DNA of 22,405 nt from Treponema sp. UBA937 (GTDB lineage: Bacteria; Spirochaetota; Spirochaetia; Treponematales; Breznakiellaceae): assembly GCA_002293455.1 (NCBI GenBank), contig DBDH01000038.1:1-22405 (forward strand), written 5' to 3'. The notes below the pieces were generated by a model. The model saw only the letters and a program-made list of their open reading frames with translations. It was not told the origin of the DNA and ran no database searches. Shown here in pieces: positions 16,322 through 22,405 of this stretch; the stretch's first letter is position 1, and each line of letters begins with the position of its first letter. The position numbers and the translations under genes were made by a program.

Positions 16322-17452
16322 TTAGGCGCCATAAGCTGTTTTTCTGCGGCGTTCTTCATTGATATTATGAACATGCGCGAGAACCGCGGCAATAGCCTGA
16401 TAATACGCTTCCGGTATGATATCTCCGACATCAGTTTCCGCAAACAGAGCCCTGGCTAAAGGCCTGTTCTCCACCAAAGGAACGCCGTTTTCCTCGGCGA
16501 TTCGCCTGATCCTGAAAGCAACTTCGTCCGCTCCCTTGGCGCTCACCATGGGAGCAGGCATCGTATCCTGATTCCATTCAAGCGCGACCGCGAAGTGAGT
16601 AGGGTTCGTAACGACAACATCGGCCTTGGGAACATTCGCGATCATGTTTCTCGTCATCAGTTCCCGCATCCTCTGCCGGAGACGGCTTTTTATCAGAGGA
16701 TCCCCTTCATACATTTTCCGTTCTTCTTTTACTTCCTGCTTGGTCATCTTGAGCGATTCCCGGTACTGCCACCGCTGGAACAGCATGTCGGGAATGGAAA
16801 GCGCCAACAGGAGCAAAGCCGAAATAATCAAGAGCTGCATCGCCAGCGTTGAAATAACCTGTATTCCCGACCAAAGATTGATCGTTTGCAGATTCATCAG
16901 CACCTCAATTTTTGAGCGGATGATAACAAAAGCCACAATGCCGATAACAGCCATCTTTAAAATTGATTTCGCGAAATTAAAAAGCCCTTCCATGGAAAAC
17001 ATGGTCCGCTGGAAAAATTTCCCAAAGCGCGGAACAATCCGGGAAAAATCCGGAACCAGTGGTTTTGTCGTAAAGAGCGGACCGGTCTGAACCAGGTTTG
17101 CAAATACTCCCGAAATCATGGCAATTCCCGCAATGGGAAGAGCGGCTTTCGCGAAATATGAGAAAAAGGCCTGGGCGATAATTCCGTCCTTGACCGGGTC
17201 TAAATCATTTATCCTTGTAAAGAAAAACTGAATCATTTCGAGGCAGGTTCTTAAAAGATAAGAGCCTAAAAAGAGAATCGCCAAAGCCGGCAGAAGCAGC
17301 ACAAGAGCGCCGATAAATTCCTGACTTTTAGCGACCCGGCCTTCTTCCCTGGCCTTTCGGATTTTATACTCGGTTGGGTCCTCGGTTCTTCCTTCATCTT
17401 CCGCGGCAAACCATTGGAGGTCGATAAAGATGAGTTCATCGCATTGCTTCAT
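16322..17452 (-). CDS. flhB: Flagellar export switch protein FlhB
   Basis: 376 residues. Switches export from rod/hook proteins to filament proteins. The N-terminal piece EDPTEYKIRKAREEGRVAKS (24-43) is the usual lead before four membrane segments (about 48-70, 92-122, 160-180, 200-222). The cytoplasmic domain holds the self-cleavage site NPTH at 283-286, cut between Asn and Pro in this family. The start overlaps the fliR stop by ATGA (17449-17452), so translation is coupled. The hairpin right after its stop is the only long break in the block. Confidence 0.95.
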   Translation of the reverse strand: MKQCDELIFIDLQWFAAEDEGRTEDPTEYKIRKAREEGRVAKSQEFIGALVLLLPALAILFLGSYLLRTCLEMIQFFFTRINDLDPVKDGIIAQAFFSYFAKAALPIAGIAMISGVFANLVQTGPLFTTKPLVPDFSRIVPRFGKFFQRTMFSMEGLFNFAKSILKMAVIGIVAFVIIRSKIEVLMNLQTINLWSGIQVISTLAMQLLIISALLLLALSIPDMLFQRWQYRESLKMTKQEVKEERKMYEGDPLIKSRLRQRMRELMTRNMIANVPKADVVVTNPTHFAVALEWNQDTMPAPMVSAKGADEVAFRIRRIAEENGVPLVENRPLARALFAETDVGDIIPEAYYQAIAAVLAHVHNINEERRRKTAYGA

Positions 17453-18237
17453 ATCGCCGCCCCGATTCTTGTGTATAGAATCTCGAAAGCCCTGAACCCG
17501 GATTGAATTACCCGGTTAAAGGCTTCAACCATAAAAGGCATCGCCGCCAAAATGATAACGAAAGCAACGGTGATAGAAATCGGAAATCCTTCCGTAAGAA
17601 TATTGATTTGAGGAGCCGCTTTTGAAATCAATCCTGTAGCAAGCGACGTTAAAAAAAGCGTTCCCAGAATCGGCAGCGAAATGATGAACGCGTCAAGGAA
17701 CATGCCTGATAAACCGCTCAGCATCATCGTAAGAACATCATTGCGGCCGTTCAGAAAATCCAGCACATGCAGCGATTGTATCGAACGCCAGAAGCCGCCA
17801 AGGAACAGGGTGTTAAAACCGTCAACCGTTAAAAAGACGAGCATGGCAGCCATATTGAGAAACTGGCCCATCAGGGGATTTTCGATCTGCGCCAAAGGGT
17901 CGAATGTTTCGGAGGCGCCGAATCCCATTTGCAGGGAAAAAAATTGTCCGGCGGAAGCAAAAACGGAAAACACTATCGTCATGTAAAACCCAATAATAAT
18001 CCCGATGATGGCTTCACCAATAATAAGAAAAATAAAACTCAGGCCAAAAGGCTGCAAATCCCAGGTGCTTACCAATGCCGTATTGAAAGAAGCGTAAGCC
18101 GTGTATCCCGCGAGGGAAACTTTCGCGACCTGCGGAATAGCGTCGGAGGATAAAAGCGGAGCTGTTTCAATAATCGCCAAAGCGCGGACCGCGACAAGCA
18201 GGAAGGCCGGCGCATAACGCAGAATTTCATCCAGCAT
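17449..18237 (-). CDS. fliR: Flagellar export protein FliR
   Basis: 262 residues with about six hydrophobic segments and no soluble domain, as expected for FliR, a part of the export gate with FliP and FliQ. Recognisable pieces are FSLQMGFGASETFDPLAQIENPLMGQ in the middle (about 97-122) and NILTEGFPISI further on. The ATG lies 3 bases after the fliQ stop and the TGA overlaps flhB. Regulated with the operon from the fliO promoter. Confidence 0.94.
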   Translation of the reverse strand: MLDEILRYAPAFLLVAVRALAIIETAPLLSSDAIPQVAKVSLAGYTAYASFNTALVSTWDLQPFGLSFIFLIIGEAIIGIIIGFYMTIVFSVFASAGQFFSLQMGFGASETFDPLAQIENPLMGQFLNMAAMLVFLTVDGFNTLFLGGFWRSIQSLHVLDFLNGRNDVLTMMLSGLSGMFLDAFIISLPILGTLFLTSLATGLISKAAPQINILTEGFPISITVAFVIILAAMPFMVEAFNRVIQSGFRAFEILYTRIGAAI

Positions 18238-18240
18238 ATC

Positions 18241-18510
18241 CTACCCCGCCATATCAGGAATCATCCTGAATAACTGCACGGTATAATCGCCCAGAGACGT
18301 AAACATCCATCCGCCAAGAAGGGCCAGAATCAACAAGATGGCAAGAACTTTTGGAACAAAGGTCAGCGTCTGTTCCTGAATCGACGTTGTAGCCTGCAAT
18401 ATCGCAACGATCAGACCCACGAGCAAGGCTGAAAGCAGCAAAGGACTTGCCAAAAGAATTACTTCCAAAATTCCCCCGCGCAGGAGGGATGTTATATCTC
18501 CTATTGTCAT
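18241..18510 (-). CDS. fliQ: Flagellar export protein FliQ
   Basis: 89 residues with two hydrophobic hairpin segments (about 14-36 and 50-72), the exact architecture of FliQ. The motif LVGLIVAILQATTSIQEQTL (33-52) with the TFVPK that follows is strongly kept in the family. Four FliQ copies pack around five FliP in the export gate. Only 3 bases separate it from fliP and from fliR. Confidence 0.95.
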   Translation of the reverse strand: MTIGDITSLLRGGILEVILLASPLLLSALLVGLIVAILQATTSIQEQTLTFVPKVLAILLILALLGGWMFTSLGDYTVQLFRMIPDMAG

Positions 18511-18513
18511 AGG

Positions 18514-19338
18514 CTACCCAAAAGACCGGACGATCTGACCGGTTAAAAGCCCCCATCCGTCAATGAGGATGAAAAGCATGAGTTTAAAGGGCATGGAAAT
18601 CATCACCGGAGGAAGCATGATCATTCCCATCGACATAAGAGCGCTTGCTACAATCATGTCAATTACAATGAACGGTATGAATAACAAGATTCCTATCTTA
18701 AACGCGACGGTTAATTCATTGAGGATAAAAGCTGGAATCAGCACGTAGGTCGGAACGTCCGCCAAAGTATTGGGCTGATCAAGGCCGCGCATAGACATAA
18801 AAAGCCGGATATTTTCAGGGCTTCCCTGCATCTGGCGGTACATAAAAATCCGCAGGGGAGCTTCGGCTTCGCGGTAAGCCTCTTCAATCGAAAGCGTTCC
18901 TTCCGATAAAGGCCTGAAAGAATTATTGTACACCTGCTCGAACGTCGGCCACATTATGAAGACCGTCAAAAAAAGGGAAATCCCCAGAATCACCTGGTTG
19001 GGAGGAACCTGCTGGAGCGATAAAGCCCTTTTGACAAAATCCAGCACGATGGAAATCCGCAAAAAACTCGTCATCAGGATGACGATACTTGGAGCAAGCG
19101 ACAGAACTGTCAGCAGCAACAGAAGCTGAATCGAAAACGCCACTTCCTGTTCCGATTCAGGATTACGGATGCTTAAATCGACAAAGGGGATGATCGGGTT
19201 TTCGGGAGGATTTGGAATCGCAGTTGTCGGCTGTGAAGCCATTCCCGGAAATGAATCAGTTACCTGCGCCGGTACAGATCCAACGCTTACAAACAAAAAG
19301 AGAAACAACATTGATACAAACAAGCGGGGTTTCTTCAT
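18514..19338 (-). CDS. fliP: Flagellar export gate protein FliP
   Basis: 274 residues with a cleavable signal peptide (MKKPRLFVSMLFLFLF, likely cut after SVPA). Family signatures are MTSFLRISIVLDFVKRALS and QQVPPNQVILGISLFLT in the centre, and PFIVIDMIVASALMSMGM with PPVMISMPFKLMLF near the end. FliP forms the core ring of the export gate in the inner membrane. It starts one base after the fliO stop and ends 3 bases before fliQ. Confidence 0.96.
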   Translation of the reverse strand: MKKPRLFVSMLFLFLFVSVGSVPAQVTDSFPGMASQPTTAIPNPPENPIIPFVDLSIRNPESEQEVAFSIQLLLLLTVLSLAPSIVILMTSFLRISIVLDFVKRALSLQQVPPNQVILGISLFLTVFIMWPTFEQVYNNSFRPLSEGTLSIEEAYREAEAPLRIFMYRQMQGSPENIRLFMSMRGLDQPNTLADVPTYVLIPAFILNELTVAFKIGILLFIPFIVIDMIVASALMSMGMIMLPPVMISMPFKLMLFILIDGWGLLTGQIVRSFG

Positions 19339-19339
19339 A

Positions 19340-19969
19340 TTAAAACCCTTTAAACCGTTCCCGGCGTTCTTTTATGCTTCCGGATTTAGGTAAACTTTTT
19401 TCTTCCTGGTTTCCCGAAAGCCGGCTGAACATAGTTTTAAAATCGATGAATTTTCCCATGCCGCCTTCCGCGCTGGTTCTGGAACTGTCGAGCAGCATAG
19501 CGTCCACGGTTTCTTTATCATCAATCTCTGAAATAAGCGAAACCGCGTTGTCCGCGGAACCCACAAGCCAGGCCCTTTCGCCTACGCTGATTACATGAAC
19601 AGAACGGTTCGGTCCGAGGCTCACGCTGGATAAAACTTTCAAGTAAGGGTCCTGGGCCTTCCTGGGCTGGGAAAGTTTTTTTACAAAATAGACAAGACCG
19701 TAAATGGCCGCGGCCGCCAAAACCAAAACGAGCAGCATCCTCAATATAAGGAAAACCCCCGATCCTCCGGCCGGCTGTTGATTTCCATTGGTCTCCGGAT
19801 CATTGTTTCCAATGATAAATTGATCTTCATTCGATACGGGAGATTCGGAATCCGGAGAAACAATAATTTCCTGACCATCACCGGCAGGGGCAATCTGATT
19901 TTGAGCAAACAGGGCAGCTGGGCTATGGACGATAAACAATACCGTCAAAAAAATTACAAGGCGTTTCAG
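19340..19969 (-). CDS. fliO: Flagellar biosynthesis protein FliO/FliZ, CTG start
   Basis: 209 residues from a proposed CTG start. A signal peptide (KRLVIFLTVLFIVHSPAALFA), a Gln/Asn/Pro-rich stretch, one membrane segment (FLILRMLLVLVLAAAAIYGL, about 86-105), then a small cytoplasmic domain starting LKVLSSVSLGPNRSVHVISV, the typical FliO pattern. FliO helps assemble the FliP ring. CTG at 19969-19967 sits 7 bases after the GGAGG core of GGGAGGGG. The frame is open to a TTG at 20050 but that start has no ribosome binding site and would add charged residues before the signal peptide. It is the first gene of the flagellar block here. Confidence 0.82.
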   Translation of the reverse strand: MKRLVIFLTVLFIVHSPAALFAQNQIAPAGDGQEIIVSPDSESPVSNEDQFIIGNNDPETNGNQQPAGGSGVFLILRMLLVLVLAAAAIYGLVYFVKKLSQPRKAQDPYLKVLSSVSLGPNRSVHVISVGERAWLVGSADNAVSLISEIDDKETVDAMLLDSSRTSAEGGMGKFIDFKTMFSRLSGNQEEKSLPKSGSIKERRERFKGF

Positions 19970-19974
19970 TTTTT

Positions 19975-19982
19975 CCCCTCCC
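19975..19982 (-). promoter_or_regulatory. Strong ribosome binding site that fixes the fliO start
   Basis: Minus-strand GGGAGGGG at 19982-19975. No ATG, GTG or TTG lies at the right distance in the fliO frame; the codon at the proper spacing is CTG. The next in-frame TTG, seven codons on, would cut into the signal peptide. Confidence 0.6.
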
Positions 19983-20066
19983 AAGTCTAAACTGAACAAT
20001 AATGGAACACAGAAGAAAAATTCACGAAAACACAGACGCTCACGAAACAATTCCCATTATGTCTAT

Positions 20067-20096
20067 ATTATATAGTAACTTATCCTATTTTGACAA
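20067..20096 (-). promoter_or_regulatory. Sigma-70-like promoter of the flagellar operon
   Basis: Minus-strand TTGTCA (20096-20091), an 18-base spacer, and a perfect TATAAT (20072-20067). Predicted start about 20060, giving a leader of about 90 bases to fliO. No sigma-28 box was seen here, so export genes seem to be read by the main sigma factor. Confidence 0.58.
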
Positions 20097-20157
20097 GGCA
20101 ACAATCCCTTTCGCCTGGATTTATTTTAAGGCACTGTCAACTCTGAATTGATAATCA

Positions 20158-20186
20158 TTGACAAAAAAGGAAATAACGCATTAAAT
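20158..20186 (+). promoter_or_regulatory. Promoter of the hemerythrin gene
   Basis: A perfect TTGACA (20158-20163), a 17-base spacer, and TTAAAT (20181-20186), with a start near 20193. The 5' leader is about 20 bases and contains AAGGAG. Confidence 0.5.
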
Positions 20187-20213
20187 AATGTTAATGGAAG
20201 GAGTTATCAAATA

Positions 20214-20708
20214 ATGATACTAAAGACATCATCTGCTGCCCCGCAGCCGAAAGAATATATTTCATGGTCCGAGTCCTATTCAATGGGAATAAAATTAGTT
20301 GATGATCAGCATAAGGGGCTTTTAAATCTGGTCAATGAATTATTTAATCATTCTACGGGAAACGAGGCTGAGGAAATGGCTTATTTTAAAGAAGTGATTC
20401 ATCAGGCCGTAGAGTACATAAAATATCATTTTCAGACAGAAGAAAAATTGATGATAGCGACCAAATTCTCCGGTTATGCCGCGCATAAAAAGGTACATGA
20501 CGAATTTACTTTGGAAGTGATCAAAAGTGTAAAGGACTTTGAGTCCGGGAAACGGCTGGTTCTTGAAAAATTCGCTTATTACCTTAAAGATTGGGTCTTA
20601 GCTCATATAGGTGTTATGGATAGACAGTATGCCGCGTATTTCAGAAAAATCGCTACCCGTAAAGCAGACGGAAGATTAACGGTTTCAAAAGAAGATGTGG
20701 GAAAATAA
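20214..20708 (+). CDS. Bacteriohemerythrin
   Basis: 164 residues of the oxygen-binding diiron hemerythrin fold. All seven ligands are present: His33 (DDQH), His72 and Glu76 (HFQTE), His91 and His95 (HKKVH), His131 and Asp136 (HIGVMD). It would bind oxygen reversibly in the cytoplasm, for storage, scavenging or sensing. AAGGAG (20198-20203) lies 10 bases before the ATG at 20214; the frame is open to 20148 but that start is inside the promoter. It has its own promoter and a terminator, and faces the chemoreceptor gene. Hemerythrin proteins or domains often accompany chemoreceptors in microaerophilic and anaerobic swimmers, so a link to aerotaxis is possible but not shown. Confidence 0.93.
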   Translation: MILKTSSAAPQPKEYISWSESYSMGIKLVDDQHKGLLNLVNELFNHSTGNEAEEMAYFKEVIHQAVEYIKYHFQTEEKLMIATKFSGYAAHKKVHDEFTLEVIKSVKDFESGKRLVLEKFAYYLKDWVLAHIGVMDRQYAAYFRKIATRKADGRLTVSKEDVGK

Positions 20709-20785
20709 AGCCCCCCGAAGCATAGTGTATCGCTCAGCCTTGAAGTATACATCACCATTGCATTCCAATCATACGAGATACTGCC

Positions 20786-20812
20786 GCTGTCCAGTTTCCG
20801 GACAACTTTTTT
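20786..20812 (+). terminator. Intrinsic terminator after the hemerythrin gene
   Basis: TGTCC (20788-20792) pairs with GGACA (20800-20804) around a 7-base loop, extendable by two positions with one mismatch. Six T bases follow at 20807-20812. It ends one base before the stop of the convergent chemoreceptor gene. Confidence 0.6.
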
Positions 20813-21574
20813 CTATCGGTTTTGCTCAGTTTTAATATGCCTTCTGATTTTCTCCAATAACAGAGCTCTTTCAATAGGTTTCTTAAGGTAATCCACCGCG
20901 CCCATTTGACGCGCGCGGTCAATATCTTTTGGGTCGTTTGAGCTTGAGAAAAACGCTATTGGGACATGATGCAAATTACTGATTGCTTTTATTTTATCAA
21001 AAGTGCTCCAGCCGTCCATATCCGGCATTACTAAATCAAGCAGAATAAAATTGGGAACAAAACCTTGATAAAATCTTTTCAACGCTTCCGTGCCCGATGT
21101 AACGGCAGTTACTTCAAAATCGCTTTCCAGCATTGCTTTTGTTACCGCCAGATGTGTTTCATCATCATCAATAATGAGGATTATATTTTTTTCGATGCCT
21201 GTAGAAACCTTGAATTTCTCTATTTCTTGTTTAAGATCATCAAAGTTCGAGTTATTTTCTTTACTCATTTCGTTTACATTATCTACAGCGATTCTAATAT
21301 GACTCATAGCGCCGTTTATGATATCATTCATGCCGTCTACCACTTGATCGCTTACGGCTATAAATTCATCGGTTTCTTTAATTACACGCTTGCCCGCTTC
21401 CGACATATTTTCCGTTCCGTTCATTACCGATAAAGTTATATCTTTAAGACGGCTTACAGATTCCAATATCTGCGCGCCGCCTGATTCCTGTTCTTCCATC
21501 GCTTTTAGAACATCCTGATTATGTTCGGAAACTGTTTTTACTCCTGTGTCTATTGCCGCAAAACGCGTAAGCAC
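20813..21574 (-). CDS. Chemoreceptor C-terminal part with receiver domain (downstream of frameshift)
   Basis: This is the end of the same receptor, in the next frame. In-frame coding similarity actually begins at 21598 with GITKSAEEVLTRF. The first 100 residues are the descending helix of the MCP signalling hairpin (IDTGVKTVSEHN, AMEEQESGG). From about 130 on there is a full receiver domain: acidic pocket Asp136-138 (IIDDDE), phosphate-accepting Asp180 (LLDLVMPDMDG), Ser210-211 (FFSSSND) and Lys231 (YLKKP). The numbering is from 21574. A chemoreceptor with its own receiver is an uncommon layout; it may be a phosphate sink or take input from CheA. The start codon at 21574 is only formal (a GTG inside the helix). 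Confidence 0.8.
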   Translation of the reverse strand: MLTRFAAIDTGVKTVSEHNQDVLKAMEEQESGGAQILESVSRLKDITLSVMNGTENMSEAGKRVIKETDEFIAVSDQVVDGMNDIINGAMSHIRIAVDNVNEMSKENNSNFDDLKQEIEKFKVSTGIEKNIILIIDDDETHLAVTKAMLESDFEVTAVTSGTEALKRFYQGFVPNFILLDLVMPDMDGWSTFDKIKAISNLHHVPIAFFSSSNDPKDIDRARQMGAVDYLKKPIERALLLEKIRRHIKTEQNR

Positions 21575-22405
21575 CTCTTCGGCAGATTTGGTAATGCCTT
21601 TCTATTGAAACTTTTATTTTTTGCAGCATCACCGCGGTTGTTTTGGATTGTTCCCCCGACGATTCGGCAAGTTTACGGATTTCGTCCGCGACAACCGCAA
21701 ATCCTTTCCCCGCCTCTCCCGCGTGAGCCGCTTCTATCGCCGCGTTCATGGAAAGCAAATTAGTCTGGCTTGCAATAGTATTCATAACCGAATTGATTTC
21801 CAAAAGCCCTTCGGAGTCCTTTGTTATTTCCTGAATTTTTTCCGCGACAGCCTGAAGGCCTGATTTACCGGTTTCCGACGCGTCTATAAGGTCTGAAACA
21901 TTTTTAGTATTTGCCATCAAAGTGTTGGTAACAGAACGGATGTTAGCTGTCATTTCTTCAACAGCGGAAGATGACACGCTTACGCTGTCAGACTGTTCCT
22001 CCACTAATTCAGACAGTTTTTTAATACTGATATTAATTTCGTCTACCGCTTTATCCGCTTTACCCGCCTTTTCTTCCTGAATGGCTATCATGTCTTTAAT
22101 ATTTTCAAACTTGGACGAAATCTGTTCTACCGCCTGAGAAGTTTCATTCATGCTTGCGGAAAGCTCAAAGCCGGTATTGGTAAGGGCGATTACTTTGTGT
22201 TTAATTGTTTCTACAAGAACTTTAATTTTTTCAATAGTCAAATTGAAATGCTGAGCCAAGCCGCCGATTTCATCTTTGGAATGTATATCTATCCGGCGGG
22301 TCAAGTCCCCTTCTCCTTCGGAAATATCTTTTAGAGTCGCGGATATCCGCTCTACAGGTTTTATTATAACTTTACTTATGCCTATCGCAATAAAAATACC
22401 AATAA
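21519..22405 (-). CDS. Methyl-accepting chemotaxis protein, partial (HAMP and signalling domain)
   Basis: The gene enters from the right edge, so its sensor domain is not in view. What can be read: the end of a membrane segment (IGIFIAIGIS), a HAMP domain (IKPVERISATLKDISEGEGD and on to about 22240), then the long antiparallel signalling hairpin. The tip is standard: TNLLSMNAAIEAAHAGEAGK, then FAVVADEIRKLA, which contacts CheA and CheW. The frame departs from the family after SIE at 21600 and runs into unrelated residues until 21519. One extra base at 21599-21601 explains it. An ATG-type start listed inside (TTG at 22304) is not real; the frame is open to the edge. Confidence 0.9.
   Translation of the reverse strand, partial: IGIFIAIGISKVIIKPVERISATLKDISEGEGDLTRRIDIHSKDEIGGLAQHFNLTIEKIKVLVETIKHKVIALTNTGFELSASMNETSQAVEQISSKFENIKDMIAIQEEKAGKADKAVDEINISIKKLSELVEEQSDSVSVSSSAVEEMTANIRSVTNTLMANTKNVSDLIDASETGKSGLQAVAEKIQEITKDSEGLLEINSVMNTIASQTNLLSMNAAIEAAHAGEAGKGFAVVADEIRKLAESSGEQSKTTAVMLQKIKVSIERHYQICRRGAYAFCGNRHRSKNSFRT
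21596..21605 (-). other. Single-base frameshift inside the chemoreceptor
   Basis: On the minus strand the codons ATA GAA are followed by one surplus A and then GGC ATT ACC. Skipping that A joins SIE to GITKSAEEVL, exactly the continuous helix expected of treponemal MCPs. It lies in a run of three A bases. Mutation, assembly error, or a +1 slip are all possible. Confidence 0.85.

Noticed and set aside
1..22405. CRISPR array, tRNA, rRNA, insertion sequence or phage genes
   Set aside because: No regularly spaced repeats, no cloverleaf-like stretch in the short gaps, and no transposase or integrase motifs were seen.

Overview
The window looks like chromosomal DNA of a spirochaete, most likely a Treponema relative. 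Three things support this: the flagellar export block fliO-fliP-fliQ-fliR-flhB-flhA-flhF-flhG in the order known from Treponema, a chemoreceptor whose C-terminal helical region resembles treponemal receptors, and a cofactor-independent phosphoglycerate mutase of the plant/trypanosomatid-like type. This assignment comes from gene content and remembered family patterns only; no search was run.

Left part, plus strand (1-10153): a broken PD-(D/E)XK-type fragment; gpmI (glycolysis) with its own promoter and terminator; a DHA3-type MFS exporter; a short cytoplasmic DUF4838-like protein; a TetR regulator leading a three-gene ABC-2 exporter operon (ATPase and two permeases joined by ATGA overlaps), with a 10-bp perfect inverted repeat just after its promoter; an alpha/beta hydrolase followed by a small CrtO-like membrane protein; and tyrS. 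Several of these genes have promoter-like sequences ending only a few bases before the ATG and no Shine-Dalgarno, which suggests leaderless mRNAs.

Right part, minus strand (20096-10220): a sigma-70-like promoter at 20067-20096 leads into fliO, which appears to begin at a CTG codon behind a strong ribosome binding site. Tightly packed fliP, fliQ, fliR and flhB follow. A 158-bp gap holding a 14-bp hairpin and a sigma-28-like box comes next, then flhA, flhF and flhG. These encode the membrane export gate of the flagellar type III apparatus and the FlhF/FlhG pair that sets flagellar position and number. A lipoprotein 5'-nucleotidase of the UshA type follows with its own promoter.

Right end: a bacteriohemerythrin with all seven iron ligands (plus) is convergent with a methyl-accepting chemotaxis protein (minus) that runs off the window. 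The receptor is fused to a C-terminal receiver domain but split by a one-base frameshift. Together these genes concern motility, oxygen or redox sensing, and efflux.

The most unusual items are the frameshifted MCP-receiver fusion, the apparent leaderless genes, the CTG start of fliO, the structured gap inside the flagellar operon, and the TetR operator candidate. No CRISPR, tRNA, rRNA or insertion sequence was seen, and there is no gene-free stretch longer than 300 bases.
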